64,000 nt of DNA from Symbiotaphrina buchneri (taxonomy: Eukaryota; Ascomycota; Symbiotaphrinales; Symbiotaphrinaceae), in contig BCIG01000024.1 of assembly GCA_001599915.1 (NCBI GenBank), forward strand, positions 186,001 through 250,000, in the 5' to 3' direction. Below, piece by piece: positions 27,396-40,092 of this stretch (position 1 is the first letter of the stretch; each line of letters starts with the position of its first letter). Under the pieces are notes generated by a model. That model was not told the origin of the DNA, did no database searches, and worked only from the letters and a program-made list of their open reading frames with translations. The position numbers and the translations under genes were made by a program.

Positions 27396-27503
27396 TGTCA
27401 ACGTTGACGGCTGCCAAGCTTCCGGAACTTCAACACCATCTCCACCCGCTTCACCTTTGCTCTTTCATCCATTCTCCGCTTCCGAATCCTCAACACCGTC
27501 ACA

Positions 27504-28224
27504 ATGGCAGCTGTACGTGTGACCCTATCCTCTACACCTACTTCGGAATGTATCCGATGACCAATTGACTGACATGCGAGCAGCGGAGCGTAGCCACTAA
27601 GATTGATTGGGCCGGCATCACCCAAAACCTCGGCCTGAAGGGCAGCACTGTGACGGCGCTGCAGAACTTCAAGAAGCGTAACGATGATGCCCGTCGAAGA
27701 GTCCAGGTGCTCTCGGAAGCTCCTCAGACTGTTGACTTCAGCCACTACCGGTCGGTGTTGAAGAACCAAGCTGTTGTCGACGAGATCGAAAACTACTTCA
27801 AGACCTTCAAGCCGGCCACCTACGATGTCAACAGGCAGTTGAAGGCCATCGACGCCTTTGAGGCGCAGGCCGTTAAGAACGCCGAGGAAACCAAGTCGAA
27901 GGTCGATGCGGAATTGCAAGACTTGGAGAAGACGTTGAAGAACATCGAGGAGGCTAGGCCGTTCGAGGATCTCACTGTGGTATGTCCAGGCCTGTATAAC
28001 GCGGCGCTGGGATCGCACTGGTCGTTCAGGATACTGATTGGCACTTTACAGGACGAAGTTGCCGCTGCTAGGCCGGACATCGATGAGCGCACTGCACAGC
28101 TCGTTTCCAGGGGCCGCTGGCAAGTACCTGGCTACAAGGTACGCCTCCTGTCGTCTCACCCTACATCCCTGCAAGCTCTGACAGTGCATTCTAGGAGAAA
28201 TTCGGTGACCTGTCCCTGCTCTAG
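27504..28224 (+). CDS. ATP7: Mitochondrial F1Fo ATP synthase subunit d
   Basis: Four exons: 27504-27512 (only MAA), 27584-27979, 28052-28138, 28195-28224; 173 residues. [35 protein letters not shown] and [13 protein letters not shown] are family hallmarks, and the last exon codes EKFGDLSLL. Subunit d is part of the peripheral stalk that keeps F1 from turning with the rotor, on the matrix side of the inner membrane. The tiny first exon is placed by the GT-AG junction and codon phase; an acceptor three bases upstream (one extra Gln) is equally possible. The gene ends 295 bp from the convergent RAD1 gene. Confidence 0.95.
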
Positions 28225-28519
28225 ACGGTGTCTAGCGGGATTGGATGTTTCTCCTTTCCATTTCCGCATTGTGAATAGCCAAGCCATGGAGTCCGCGGAG
28301 GAAAATGATATAGTTTATCAATCCACAATCTCGAAAACACTTCCTGCCAGCAGCAAGATGCAATTGACCATGAACGTGAATGTAGTGTGCTTTGGAAACA
28401 GAGAGGTCGAAATGACGTAGCTATGGAGGCAGATCGCAAGGGCACTTACTCCAGTCACAAACGGACGGATTTTACTATTGCACCTTCCTCGCTTCATCTG
28501 ATTTTGATATTTCCACCCT

Positions 28520-31500
28520 TCATTCGTCTAATACACTGCGGTTGAAGAATCTATAGACTTGCCTCCCGGCTTCCTTGCCTATCAAAGGATCAAGTTGCTC
28601 CTCGGTCATATTCGCAACCGCCAGCACATTCTCCACTTCCAATGTTAATCTACTGATATTCTTCGCAGTGATTCCTGGCACGGCCCGTAGCATCTCTTGG
28701 GGTGTCTGATTGAAAGTCTGGTCCGCCGGATCTTCTCCGGCATTGAGCCCTATCTGCACCGCTTTGATTGGGTCAGGTTCCTCCTGATTCTTCTTCAGTT
28801 CCTCGAAGATCTCTGCTGTTTGGTAAGGAGACGATGACCAGATTATCTTAAGACGGGGAAATGCGAGCGTTAGAAGGACAAGCTTCGATTGAAGGTCCGA
28901 GGGGTTGGCTGAAGTGTTGTTCAGGTCCGCAAACGGCTGCGGGACCGACAGTTAGTAAGTTGCGTCACGGACGATGGCATTGAACACAGAACATACATCA
29001 AGGGTGAAGCTCTTGTGCTGATCGAACTCAATGAGTAACATCGGGTTTTTGTAATGCTGCAGCATGGTCTCCGCTTGGTTGTAAAGTCTGCCGTCTTTGA
29101 ACGACGAGATCAAGTCCTTAATCGACTTGCGCTCCACACATATGTTCGGGCCGAGGACATAGTCACCTACTGTGAGCATACAAGGCACGACGACCATGTT
29201 TCGGCCATGGAGTAGGGATGGTAAAGAACTGCGAAACTCGCGAACATCTACCACAACCCGTGGAGGCTCCGCAGTTGCTGCAAGTCGGCCTCCTCCCGCG
29301 ATGCGAGTGTTCACAGTTCGTAGAAATTGCTCTTGTGGATCTTCCACGCCCCGGCCTTCAAGCGTATGAGTGATAGCCATACTCTATTTCAGAATTTAGT
29401 CAATGAAACACCCAACCTAGATTTGCTCTGACTTACCCCTCTCTCCTTAATCAGTCGAGTGAAAGCGTCCTTTTCTTTCCGAACAGCACTCAGGTACCGT
29501 TGCTCCTCGACAGATCCACCATAATACATAAAGTAAGCCCTCACATTTCGATCGGTGTGTGAACTTCGGTATACCTCCACTCGGCGAATGAATGCTGGAT
29601 CAGGTTCATACATGATCACGTATCTCGGTCTGATCTCTTCTAAAACGTGTTCGTCCATGTCCCCATCGTACGGATGAACAATCAGTAGATCTTTCATGTC
29701 GTATAACTGGAAGTAATCCTCCATGTTATCCAACGGATCTGTTCCGATTTCGGCTTTCTGAGCTGCTTCTGATTCTGTTAATTGCAGGCCCTCTTCAAGG
29801 CTTTCAACCTGGCGCGCAGTTTCTTCATTTATGGCGACGCTGCCATTAGTTGCCCGCGATGATGTTCCAGCCGTGCCACCTCCCCGCACTCTTCGGCGTT
29901 TGTTCGGCGGTGCTTTTCCTCTATAAGAGGTCGTCGATGGTGATCTCGTGTCAGTAGCTCCATTCAAAGCCTTCTGATTATCCGTGAACAAAGATGCACT
30001 TATTTTAGCAAAATCTCTCTTCCACACCAAATAATTTCGTAGTTTCCGGCGAAGCATAAACTCTCCCGAAGGTCGAAGTTCGGTCTCCGACTCTTCTCCC
30101 AGGTCATTGCTCGTCTCGGCCGGCCTGACATGCATAGTTTGCAAGTACTCTCTTATTTGTTGACACGTCCTTTCGTCAGAGCACATCACTAGAATAGTAC
30201 CATTAGAGTCACTTTGGAGGACAGGATTGAAGTAGAGGTCTCGATCAATCTCTTCCAGGATTTCAGCTAGAAGTGCCCATTTGGGTAACTCTTCTAGCAC
30301 TGGTCTGAGCGAATCAAGCGACGCATTGGCCGCATTGGCAGCTTCCTTGTCATTGACCTTAGCCGTATATACTCGGCGCTTAGCGGTATCGAAGATTGTA
30401 TGCGCTGCATCCAGAAAAAGCCATGGTGACTGCAACTGGCGAGTAGAACCGGGAGGCGGCGAATGTGCTGCAAGGATTGTATCCAAGTACCTGTTGAAAG
30501 AGACAGCATCATAGGAAAGCAAGCATCTGGTGTTCTGTTAGGATCGTTCCAGCTGGATTGGCCACTACCACTTACTCAAGAATGCTGCGAAGCACGGTGA
30601 GGTCGTTCACGATATGGCGCGTCCTCCAACTAACTCTGTGCCACACGGGATCCAATTGCCTGCGAATGATGACATCAAAACTCCTGTGCAGCGCACTGTC
30701 TAGGTTCCAGTCGTCCATTTCCAAACCTGTATTCGCCTTCTTCAGCTCACCGATACTGACCTCTACACACTCGAGTACAGCGTTTTGTATATCCCTCATG
30801 GCGTCTGTCATCGGAACTTCCAGCTCTATTACTTCAGCCTTTTTGCGTCCCTCCAAGGATCTTGCCACGGTGACATGAAAGCGCGGCCATAATGATGGTT
30901 TCCGAAGGAACAGGTTGCGCATCATGGTAGCTAAAGGGGCAAACCCAGTGGTGAAAGCCTCCGGGTTATCTGAGAAAGCTTTGAGAAACCCGACTTTGTT
31001 CTTTTGTCTGAATATGCGTATTATGAATGCTTCGACTGAAGTTGCCACAATTCTATCTCAGTCAGTTTCCCATCCAAAGCGCACTAGGACCTCTCGTACC
31101 TTTCTGCGTGTAGCACAATCAAACCAGTGACGGATTCCGGATTCAACAGACCTAGGCGCCTCTCAACATGTTGTCCCTGAAAGACCGAAAGCATTACTTA
31201 CTCGTCAGGAGATCTACCACGAGGATCCGAGAGGTAACGCTGAAGATGCCTCCCCGCGCATACATCTTCTCCCTACGCACGAGTGTCAGGCCCCTTCCCA
31301 GGGTATACAACTATGGTATCTCTCTCATACCGTGTCCCAACGCTCATCATGTCTGTATTCACCAGGCTGAGTCCTCTGGCGTTGGGAGACATGGTGATTG
31401 CAGCATGCTCAGCCAATGCTGTAGGTGCCCGTCAGCTGCAGGCCTCTGCCTCCCATGATCGGAAGGGAGCCCACCTTCACCGATCCAGCCATTCTCCCGA

Positions 31501-31752
31501 TCATCCGCACCGACGACCACGACAAGATTATTCCCGGCCGCGTCATAGGAGTGTAACAAGTTGGTCACGATACGAAGGAGGCCGAGGCCTCGGGCAAGGA
31601 TGACGAGTTCATCCTCAGAACGAAGCTCTTGGAACAGGTCCTGCTGATATTCCTGCACGTGAAATGTTACTTAATGAAGCGCCAGATTTCATATTCGGGC
31701 TCACCAGAGGCAAGGACAGCTTCACCGGCGCCGTATCATTTTCTACCGGCAT
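28520..31752 (-). CDS. RAD1: Structure-specific DNA repair endonuclease Rad1/XPF
   Basis: Nine exons: 31752-31705, 31652-31475, 31418-31331, 31272-31202, 31151-31100, 31052-30576, 30526-29437, 29383-28997, 28936-28520; 935 residues. The N-terminal part is the inactive superfamily-2 helicase-like module (ELRSEDELVILARGLGLLRI, VTSRILVVDLLTS, TGLIVLHAERIVATSVEAF). The nuclease centre is GDYVLGPNICVERKSIKDL, with the V-E-R-K-x-x-x-D signature near residue 752. A tandem helix-hairpin-helix tail (RAVPGITAKNISRL) binds Rad10/ERCC1. With that partner it makes the 5' cut in nucleotide excision repair and acts in crosslink repair and single-strand annealing. The acceptor of exon 7 was set by phase (SILE-CLLSYDAVSFNRY). 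N. crassa mus-38 is the same gene. Confidence 0.96.
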
Positions 31753-32374
31753 TGAAGTGGTATATGTTTGGGCGCAGGAGAGTCTGCGCAACCCGGACTC
31801 TCATGCTAATCGATAAAGTTTACCGGCCAGGACGGAGTAAGCCGATGACGGAGTGTGGGGTACATGCCTAGCACCGTACGAGCTACAGTACTCCGCAGAG
31901 GTCACCGGCTTAAGCCTCGCGCGACCGACGGCACAGAATGTATACGAAGGCAAAGAGAAGCAGTATGAGACACAAAGGTAGCCAGCTCGAGCACAAAGTG
32001 CCTACATCCGCTCGGGTTTTGCTATCTTCAAATGGTAAATACCTTACGTGAAAGCGCTGGACCGACGCATGCAGCAAATCCTGGGTAGACCAGATGCTCT
32101 GCACTCGTGATGCTCAATTGTTGTGTATTCATTTCTCCTTGCTCGCTGATTACTTGATGCCAACTTATGCCTAACCTTTCTCTGGGGTGCTCAACCTCAG
32201 CCAGGCCGCCGTCTCAAGGACAGACGTAAAGCAATCCCTCAAGCCTCTACCCATTTCCATCCACAGCACCATCCGGAAACGACTGTAATGGCGGAGCTGG
32301 CCAGTTCTTCACGGAGAAAAGGGGAATCCACCGGCAACCTTAGCATCTCAAGAGACACACGCGGGAGCCGACCA
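31753..32374. other. Intergenic, 0.62 kb
   Basis: Upstream of RAD1 and downstream of the small minus-strand gene. No gene seen. Confidence 0.7.
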
Positions 32375-32599
32375 TTACTCGTTCAGCTCTTCGGCGCGCG
32401 CCTTGAGCTCTTCTTTCGAAGCTTTGGGCGGCATATCGGATGGTACAGCTGGCCCCGGCGTGGCTTTGAAATCCTGCGCAGAGGCGCCCTGCTTGTGAAT
32501 ATCGTGGTCGCTAGCGGTCGACCCCGTGTTGGAAGATGGGTTCTGGGCAACCTGATCGGTGATGCTGCCAGAATTCTTGGAGGACTCTTCGTAATTCAT
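32375..32599 (-). CDS. Small hydrophilic protein, 74 residues, function unknown
   Basis: A single exon encodes a wholly polar chain: MNYEESSKNSGSITDQVAQN at the start, a His/Gln/Gly middle (SDHDIHKQGASAQDF) and a short charged helix at the end (KASKEELKARAEELNE). No signal peptide, Cys or membrane segment. The composition is that of intrinsically disordered, stress- or LEA-like small fungal proteins; I recall similar small proteins in other Aspergilli, but cannot name one. The start ATG is the only one in frame. It shares a 1.1-kb divergent promoter with LAS17. Its leader contains a repeated GGATTCT-type run (32691-32718). Confidence 0.65.
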   Translation of the reverse strand: MNYEESSKNSGSITDQVAQNPSSNTGSTASDHDIHKQGASAQDFKATPGPAVPSDMPPKASKEELKARAEELNE

Positions 32600-33678
32600 T
32601 TTAGCAGCCGAGTATGTTGGAGACCTGGTACCGATAGGGATCGCTGTTGGAGTTGTATCAAAGACGGTTGCCTTGTATGAATTTTGAACTCTGGATTCTG
32701 GATTCTGGATTCTGAATTCTTGGACGTTTCAGCAGCCTTTGAGTGAAATAGGATGCAGGATGGAAGGTGTGATTAGTTAAAAGTAGACGAACAAAGAGGG
32801 GCGGTCCTGGCGTGGCTGACAACTGCGAGGTGGATGGATGACGTTACCTTGCCTCAGGTAGAGTACCCTCCACTTTAGGATGTATCTTACCTCACCAAGC
32901 ATGCATACCTTAATAATGCCTAGCTCTTCTACCTTACCTTAGGCAACAATCAATTCATCGAATGACAATGATAACATATTTTCGTACCTTTTTCCTTCTC
33001 TTATTTTCTAAGATAGCCAGGCTCTATGGTGAGCAGGAAAGATTACTGTCTCTGCCTCTTCGAACTCCCATATCTGCTTAAATTCTACCGGTGGAGAGTC
33101 ATCTTTTCTATGGTAATTACCTACCTAGAATTGATTATCAAGGCCATGGCCAGTCCCCGCAAAGTGACCACCCAACGTCCTGCATATCAATACTTTGTAC
33201 GGAGTAACTGTTTGACTGCTTGCTTGCGTGGCTGTGGTCCCGAGAATACCGGTAGCTGTAGCGCAGTTGGTCCTGTTCTTGGCTGCCGCTAGTCCGTACT
33301 CCGTACTGCCCGCTCGTGCCTCACATCATAGTCCGTACCTCAGACTGCTCACTCATCCGCCCACTGCGAGCTGGATAAATCCCCAGCAGGCGCCCTGCTT
33401 CTACACAGCAGGAGATAGAGATATCGATAATTGCCGGATACGTCTTATAGGGTCATAGTGGACAATTTCAGTCATTGAAGGCCCGGTTGCGATCTGCAGG
33501 CCACCCGTCACTTCGCACGTGGGCGGAGCTCCTGAAAGCTCTCCCTTCCGCACAACCTCGACCACGGAAATCTGATTTGCTTTTACACCGTCTACTCATC
33601 GGCGGCTGCCCATTGACCCATTTTATTGGTTCAGCTGATGTGCAAGAGGCTTCATATCGCGAGATTGCGTAGCTCAGG
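32600..33678. other. 1.1-kb divergent promoter region
   Basis: Holds four near-copies of a 7-8 bp unit (GGATTCT/GAATTCT) at 32691-32718 and a cluster of TACCTTACC-type motifs at 32845-32945. No gene recognised. Confidence 0.65.
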
Positions 33679-35741
33679 ATGCCTCTTTCGGACGCAGATA
33701 AGGAGATTGTCAAAAGAACTGTGCCGAAGCCCAACAACAAGGTCCAGGCTGCGGCCGTCGTGAGGCTCTATGTAGCTTATCCGAACCGACATCAATGGAC
33801 GTACACAGGTCTCCAAGGCGCTGCCGTGCTAGCGGACGACCTGGTAGGGCACACCCTTTGGATAAAGCTGGTCGACATATCGGTATGTCCCATGGAGCAT
33901 GGCTACCCGCAATGCTTTCCCGTATGCTTTACTCCTGTCACTAACAGCAGACCCACCATAGTCGTCGAATCGGGGGGTTATATGGGACCAGGAGATCTAT
34001 GATACGTTTGGCTACAACCAGGATCGGGTGTTTTTCCATTCTTTCGAGCTTGAGGAGTGTCTGGCCGGATTCTCATTCGCAGATGAGAAAGAAGCGAAGA
34101 AATTCAAACAGAAGATGGATGACAGAGAGAAGAACGCAAGCAAAGCGACGAGATCCACGCCTTTTGGTGGCTCAAGCGCTGCACCGAATGGAAAGAGTCA
34201 CCACCACCACAGCCGGCTAGGTGGATTTGGCAGTCTGCTTCACGGCCACCGCTCCTCGTCGGCGCCATCTGTGCAGCCTCAAACCATCATACCTCCAAGG
34301 ACTCCAGAGCCTCACTCAGTAGACTCGCGTCCTTCCAGAGCTCGCGGTTCCTCAGTGGAGGAAGCCGACCCGTCGTGGAAAGGCTTGTTGGGTGAATTGC
34401 TGAATATGGGGATAACCGAAGATCAGCTGGCTGAAAACGCGGAGTTCATCAAGGAGTACATCAGACAGAAGCAAGCTACAGAAGCACGCGCCGGTACGGA
34501 TGGGCTTGATGGGGCTTCGTCGACCACCCGCAGCCGCCAGCCGCCTCCGCCTCCACCCCCGGCTCCGCCTGGTGGTGCCAAGCTTACTTCCCTCAGTCCG
34601 CAGAACACGGGAAGCACGACTTCGTCGAAAAGAGGACCGCCTCCTGCTCCTCCTGCTCCCCGTCGCGCCGGGCGAGATACTCAGCGCCCTACATCGCCTC
34701 CTGCCGCCCCGCCTTCGCCTCCGCCGCCTAAATCACCCCCACGCGAACCATCCCCACCTCCTGGCCCTCCTCAGCCAAAGTTTCGGGCACCCCCTCCACT
34801 TGCCGATGCAGGAAAGTTCGCTCACGACATTAAACCTCCTGCCCGATCGCGGGCGACATCACAATCACAATCATTGGCTCACCCAGGCCCTCCACCGCCG
34901 CCCAGACCAGGAAAGACGCCCATTGATAACGCGTCTGATTATAAGCCGAGTTTTGGGGTGCCGCCTCCGTTTCATAGTGACCGGCTACCGCCAGTCCCTC
35001 CGAGCCGGGGTCCTGTGCCGCCTCCGCCGCCTGCGCGAGACAGCAGCTCCTCTCACGCACCTCCGCCTCTGCCGCCGAAAGCCCCAGGTCCTCCTCCACC
35101 ATTGCCCCCGAGTCAGAATAGAAGCATTCCCGCGCCGCCCCCTCCACCCTTGCCTCAAGCCTCGAGGTCTGTACCGCCCCCGCCAGCTCCTCCACCTCCA
35201 CCGGGCGTATCAGGTGGCGCTCCTCCGCCACCGCCGCCGCCTCCACCACCTCTCCCTGCGGGCAACGTTCCTCGAGCTCCTCCTTTACCGCCTTCTTCGT
35301 CTGGTCCACCACCTCCGCCTCCGTTGCCAGCCTCAAGTGGAGCCCCTCCACCTCCACCACTTCCTCCTGGACACGACGCTGGAGCGACACCCGCTGCGCC
35401 GTTACCGAAGCCAGCTGGAGGCAGGGATGACCTTTTGGCGTCCATTAGAGGCACCGGTGGTGCACATGGCGGCATTCTTAAGAAAGTCAAAGACTCAGAG
35501 AAAAGGGATAGGAGTGCCGCACTTGTGCCCGGAGAAGCAGGGGGTGGAGGAGCTGGATCGAATGCCGCATCCCCCAGCCCTGCCGGCGCACCTGAGGGCG
35601 GCTTGGCTGGTGCTCTCGCTGCAGCCCTAAGCAAGCGGAAGGCGAAGGTCAGCACTAGTGGTGAGTAGTTGCAGCCCGTGTCCCTTCAACTGTGGGTGCT
35701 AATGTGTTCTAGATGACGAGGCAGATGAAGACGACTGGTGA
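33679..35741 (+). CDS. LAS17: WASP homolog, actin nucleation-promoting factor
   Basis: Three exons: 33679-33882, 33962-35660, 35713-35741; 643 residues. The N-terminal WH1/EVH1 domain (KVQAAAVVRLYVAYPNRHQW, GVIWDQEIYDTFGYNQDRVFFHSFE) occupies about residues 15-125 and binds verprolin/WIP. A long poly-proline region with many PPPPPP runs follows (about 200-550), ligand for SH3 proteins and profilin. The WH2 actin-binding helix is RDDLLASIRGTGG followed by LKKV near 555-575, and the last exon supplies the acidic Arp2/3 tail ending DEDDW. It drives branched actin at endocytic patches and the hyphal tip. There is no GTPase-binding CRIB motif, as usual in fungal members. The last exon is short but is fixed by the stop and the conserved Trp. 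Confidence 0.95.
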
Positions 35742-36442
35742 TCGCCGGGCACTGTTGATTTGAGGAGCACTGCGACCATTTGGCTGGTGTCGAGCAAAAA
35801 GGGTTCGCGGATCTCTCAGAATTACTTGATGATGGGTTTGGAAATCTGATACGATCGACAGCAACCGTAACCATCCTCAGGTGGCCAAGGATTCGACACC
35901 GCAGCCAAGTCATTCTTGTGCAGCGATAGATTATAAATGATCGTCGCGTAAATGCTAGCTAGCTTTTGCAATGACCAGCCAATGGCCAGGCAATGACGGT
36001 GTGTCTTGGAGACTTATAGCCAAGTGTTCAATGGATCTGTTGATGGCAGTAGTGCTATTCCTCTTCCCTTGAGAATAACATATGGATGTTATCCCCCCAG
36101 CCCCCACACGCTCTCCCAAGGATGATACAGTATCCAGTAGATATTGTTTTTGTGTTCTGGCAGTGTCATCCCATCCAGTTGTTGTTGTGCAGTGCACAAC
36201 ATCTGATAACATATGTCGAGGCTAAGAGTACGAAGTCGCCCTCGTCGCTTAGTCACCCTACTGATAAGCATCTGACAGGGGCCGCTGTACGAACTACTTC
36301 ATAGTGCGACCGAATTACGCGCAGAAAAGAGCGAAGACAGGAAGCTCCGAGGGCCATCTTGGTGTGCGCAAACCGTCACCCACAGCCTTTGCCTTTTCCC
36401 CTAGCCCACATAATTGGAAGGTCGAGCCCAGAGGAGCTGGAC
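35742..36442. other. Intergenic, 0.7 kb
   Basis: Between LAS17 and MRS2, same strand. No gene seen. Confidence 0.7.
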
Positions 36443-38287
36443 ATGTCATTAGCTCCCGCGATACGTGGGCGGGCTCCTTCCTCGTCTGTGTTGAGATATC
36501 TGAGATCTCAAGTCGACAATCAATACTTTTTCACCTCCAACGAGAGGTGCGGCGCCGTCGCCGCGAAGCGCTTACGCCGCTATGTTTCTGGGCCGGAGTC
36601 GTCAGGGCCATCGTGGCTGCCGTTCTGCCCATCAGAACGGGGAGACTCGAACCTAGGTTTGCCGGTGTCTCAGGCAAGCTTCCTGAATTTGGACTTCCTA
36701 TGGCCTCGAAAATCAGGGAAGATATCCAAACACACATCAGGGAAGGCAGAGCATATCCCAGGTTTTGGCCATGATGTGGGACACCGCTACGGACTCGGAG
36801 GCCCCCGCTCTGCTCAAAACCGACATGCATCTTCGAACGAGTCGCCGTGGCTACGACGGCTACGAATCTTGAAAGGCCCAAATGAAGACACTCCCAACGG
36901 CCCAAAGCAGATAACAGATGACCGCAAGACTTGGGAAAACGCGCCGGATGTTTCTATGTTTAGCCTCAATAGGAGTATGACAGGCAAAGCATCGAATGAG
37001 CTCAAGTTGCGGTGCACTGAGTTTGACGAGAACGGCAATGTGGTGCTGGTGAATGGGGAGTTCAAGAAGAGCGAGCTGATTGCAAAGGTGAGTGGTTCTG
37101 GTGCGGGACGATTCCATGCTCTGGTGACTGTTCCATCTAACACTTGATCGTGCAGTATGGCTTGCTTCCTCGTGATCTTCGGAAGATCGACTCTTCACTG
37201 CTACCTCACATTCTAGTACGACCATCTGCAATCCTGATCAATCTCCTCCACCTTCGAGTCCTCATCAAGTACAATCGGGTTCTTGTTTTCGATATATATG
37301 GTTCCACGGATTCGTTCACGCAGTCCGTGTTCATGTACGATTTGGAGGGCAAGCTGCGACAGAAGGAAGGTTCGCGGCAGGCGGGCGGTCTTCCTTATGA
37401 GTTCCGAGCTTTGGAAGCGGTTCTGATAAGCGTTACCAGTGCTCTAGAAGGAGAGTTTGAAGGTGTGCGGGAGCCGGTTGTGAAGGTCCTTCGGGAGCTC
37501 GAAGAAGACATTGACCGCGAGAAGTTGCGTTACCTGCTGATATACAGCAAGAAATTGGGCACTTTCGAGCAAAAGGCAAAGCTTGTGCGTGACGCCATTG
37601 ATGAACTACTGGAAGCGGACGACGACCTGTCCGCGATGTACCTCACGGAAAAGTCCAAGGGCATAAAGAGGGAGGAGGATGATCACACCGACGTGGAGAT
37701 GTTGTTGGAAAGTTATCACAAGATCTGCGATGAAATCGTCCAGGAGAGTGGCAATCTCGTGAACAACATCCGGAACACTGAAGAAATGTGAGAAACTCTC
37801 AATGCCCTCGACCTACGTTTGGTTTCCCTTCTAACGATATCTCAGTGTCAAAGCTATTCTTGACGCCAACCGGAATTCCCTAATGCTTCTCGATCTGAAG
37901 TTTTCAATCGGCACTCTGGGCATGGGCAGTGGTGCCTTTATAGCGGCCCTTTACGGGATGAATCTGAAGAACTTTATCGAAGAAACCGACTTCGGCTTTG
38001 TCGGCGTCTCCTTATGGTCATTTGCCCTTGCAGCCTGTGTATGCGCTTATGGTCTTCACAAGCTCAAAAGGCTGCAGCGAGTGAGCATGTGGGGCGAACG
38101 TGGCAGGCGCACGCGTAACTGGAATGATCTGGACCCGCTACCGGGGCTGACGACACAGCAATCAAGGGCGGACAAGATGAAGAAATTGAAGGATCAAAGG
38201 ATCAACTCCCAGAAAGACATCATGCGATCGCAATACACAACGGATTCGGACCCACCGGCTCTGAAGGATAGGACGGTGGATGTATAG
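36443..38287 (+). CDS. MRS2: Mitochondrial inner-membrane Mg2+ channel Mrs2 (CorA family)
   Basis: Three exons: 36443-37087, 37156-37787, 37846-38287; 572 residues. The start is the first ATG in the open frame (MSLAPAIRGRAPSSSVLRYL), which opens an Arg/Ser-rich presequence. The matrix domain has LRCTEFDENGNVV, GLLPRDLRKIDSS and the long helices of the funnel (VTSALEGEFEGVREPVVKVL, YLTEKSKGIKREEDDHTDVE). Two membrane helices follow, the first ending in the signature Gly-Met-Asn of YGMNLKNF that forms the pore selectivity ring. The channel lets Mg2+ into the matrix, needed among other things for group II intron splicing in yeast. The C-terminal tail is rich in Lys/Arg and faces the matrix. Confidence 0.96.
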
Positions 38288-38558
38288 GAACATTCGGAGC
38301 ATACGGAGCATTGGGGCAGTTGGGAGCATATACATCTTCTCTCTCACATCGGATTTTGGGTGTAGACTAGTAGCATACATAGCATAGCCATGGTGTTCGA
38401 GCGAAGAATCTACTCTAATCCTTCTATAAAGCTTACACTGATTCCATTGAAAGCGCCATACTGCTAGTAAAGGTAGCAGAAGACACCAGGATCGGGTGTC
38501 GAATTGTTCACAATCCACCAAGAATGGCCATTTGAAGCATTTACTCAAGTCAATCCAC

Positions 38559-39413
38559 TTAAGGCGGGACTTCTGTACCCTGCCAATCCCAGCACTTCCC
38601 TCGGGCATCCACACCCAGGCCATTGATGACTTTCAACAAACTCTCAGCCGCCCAAGCCGGTTCGAAGAGCTTCTCCTTCTTGACATTGCCCCAGAACTCC
38701 TTGCTGAAATCAGTCCTGACCGTGCCCGGGTGCATCGCAACAGCAACAGCCTTATTCCCCGCGACATTTCTCAAATGCACATCGAAGGTCTTAGTGAGCT
38801 GATTTACGGCAGCCTTGGAGGCGCGGTAGCTATACCACCCTCCCAGGGTATTATCGCCAATGGACCCGACGCGCGCGGACATATTCACCCAGGTCGCGCG
38901 CGGGGGCAAGCCCTGCAGCTCGGACGCCGAGGGGAGGGCGGTCTGTTTCCGCGGCAGGAAGGGCGAGAAGTGCTTCATGAGGAGAAGTGGGCCGAGGGTG
39001 TTCACTTGAAATATCGCCAGAGCGTCCGACGCTGAGATCTGTGCCGGCGAGCGCTCGGGAGTGAGGATTCCTGGGATGGCTAGGGCGAGGTGCAGATTGC
39101 GGCCGGGGAAGAGCGAGGCGCATGTCTCTGCGGCGCGGGCGATTGTGTTCTCTTCTGGAGCGGGGTATCAGAGGGCTTCGTAGAAGGAGGGGTTGCAAGG
39201 GTGCTGAATTGACGGACCTGTCACGTCTAGCTGTAGGACACGCAACCTCCAGGGGTCTACATCTTCGAGCCCGGCGAGTAGGCTCTTCTTGGTGGCTTCT
39301 GGGCCGGACCGTGCGGTAGCAACGATGGGAAGACGGGTCGTCTGAAGCAAGCGGCGGGTCAGTTCGAAGCCAATGCCTCTAGAAGCTGGACAGGCGAAGA
39401 TCCAGGGAGACAT
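38559..39413 (-). CDS. Short-chain dehydrogenase/reductase of unknown substrate
   Basis: Two exons, 39413-39218 and 39151-38559, with a 66-nt intron; 262 residues. The cofactor motif reads ACPASRGIGFEL, a variant of TGxxxGIG, followed by VATARSG and LDVT. Catalytic residues are Ser in NMSARVGS and the Tyr-Lys pair in YSYRASK. The C-terminal KAVAVAMHPGTVRTDFSKEF matches the type of fungal SDR related to C-factor/sniffer-like enzymes that use NAD(P)H. Substrate and pathway cannot be told from sequence. Transcribed towards MRS2, 271 bp apart. Confidence 0.92.
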
Positions 39414-40092
39414 GTTGTTGTTGACAAACACCAAATGCCGCAGTTAAGCGGCATGTTCTCTTGACAGGGCATCACGTCGATGGAATCAGATTCATGGGCA
39501 CCACTGAACAGGGAGCCGCACGGAAGAAGTGCCCTGATCACACACTGGTCGCTGTGCTTGGTGACGTCTTGGATGGAGTACGGATCGGGAGTAACACTAA
39601 GGTAAGGTACCTGACTAAGGGGCCTCCTTTATCCACTTGGGCCATGGTCAGGGGCCGAGCGGACTGTACCGACTACAGTCCATCTTCACACGAACAGCAC
39701 AAACACATTACTACGACCTCGAGGCTAACTTCAACTTTGAAATTATATTGACTGACCACATGGTCATCTACCTATAGCGAAGACGGAAGATGTCTATGTA
39801 GCTTTTGTGTGGCCAGCTCTTTTTGAGTACAGGCAGATGTTAAGATTTTAAAGATCTTGTAAAATATGGCGGACGCTTCGACCAGTATGACGGTTCCAGG
39901 GTGCATCACTCGAAAATTACCCAACTCCAAAATCAAAGCGCAGCCCCTGGCCAAATGGAGCCCTATGCTCCAATCATCAAAAAGCACAAGATGTCAGGCT
40001 CCAGAGAAAATGAAGGGACCGGACGAAGGGATTGACCTGAACAGCATTTGACGCCAGTCTTGCCGGCAATGCAGAACTCATTCATCGGGGGT
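39414..40092. other. Intergenic, 0.68 kb
   Basis: Promoter of the SDR gene (with GGTAAGGTACC at about 39601) and 3' region of the next minus-strand gene. No gene seen. Confidence 0.7.

Larger units (their letters stand above)
26868..27503. other. Intergenic, 0.64 kb, promoter of ATP7
   Basis: A plus-strand frame at 26877-27167 has no recognisable feature. The right half holds an 18-bp tandem duplication and a CACGTG box. Confidence 0.65.

Noticed and set aside
34500-35655. Long frames on both strands over the proline-rich region of LAS17
   Set aside because: Repeated CCN codons leave all frames open; only the WH1-to-acidic-tail frame makes a known protein.
36638-36662. GGTTCGAGTCTCC on the minus strand, similar to a tRNA T-arm
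   Set aside because: It lies inside the coding exon of MRS2 and lacks the rest of a cloverleaf.
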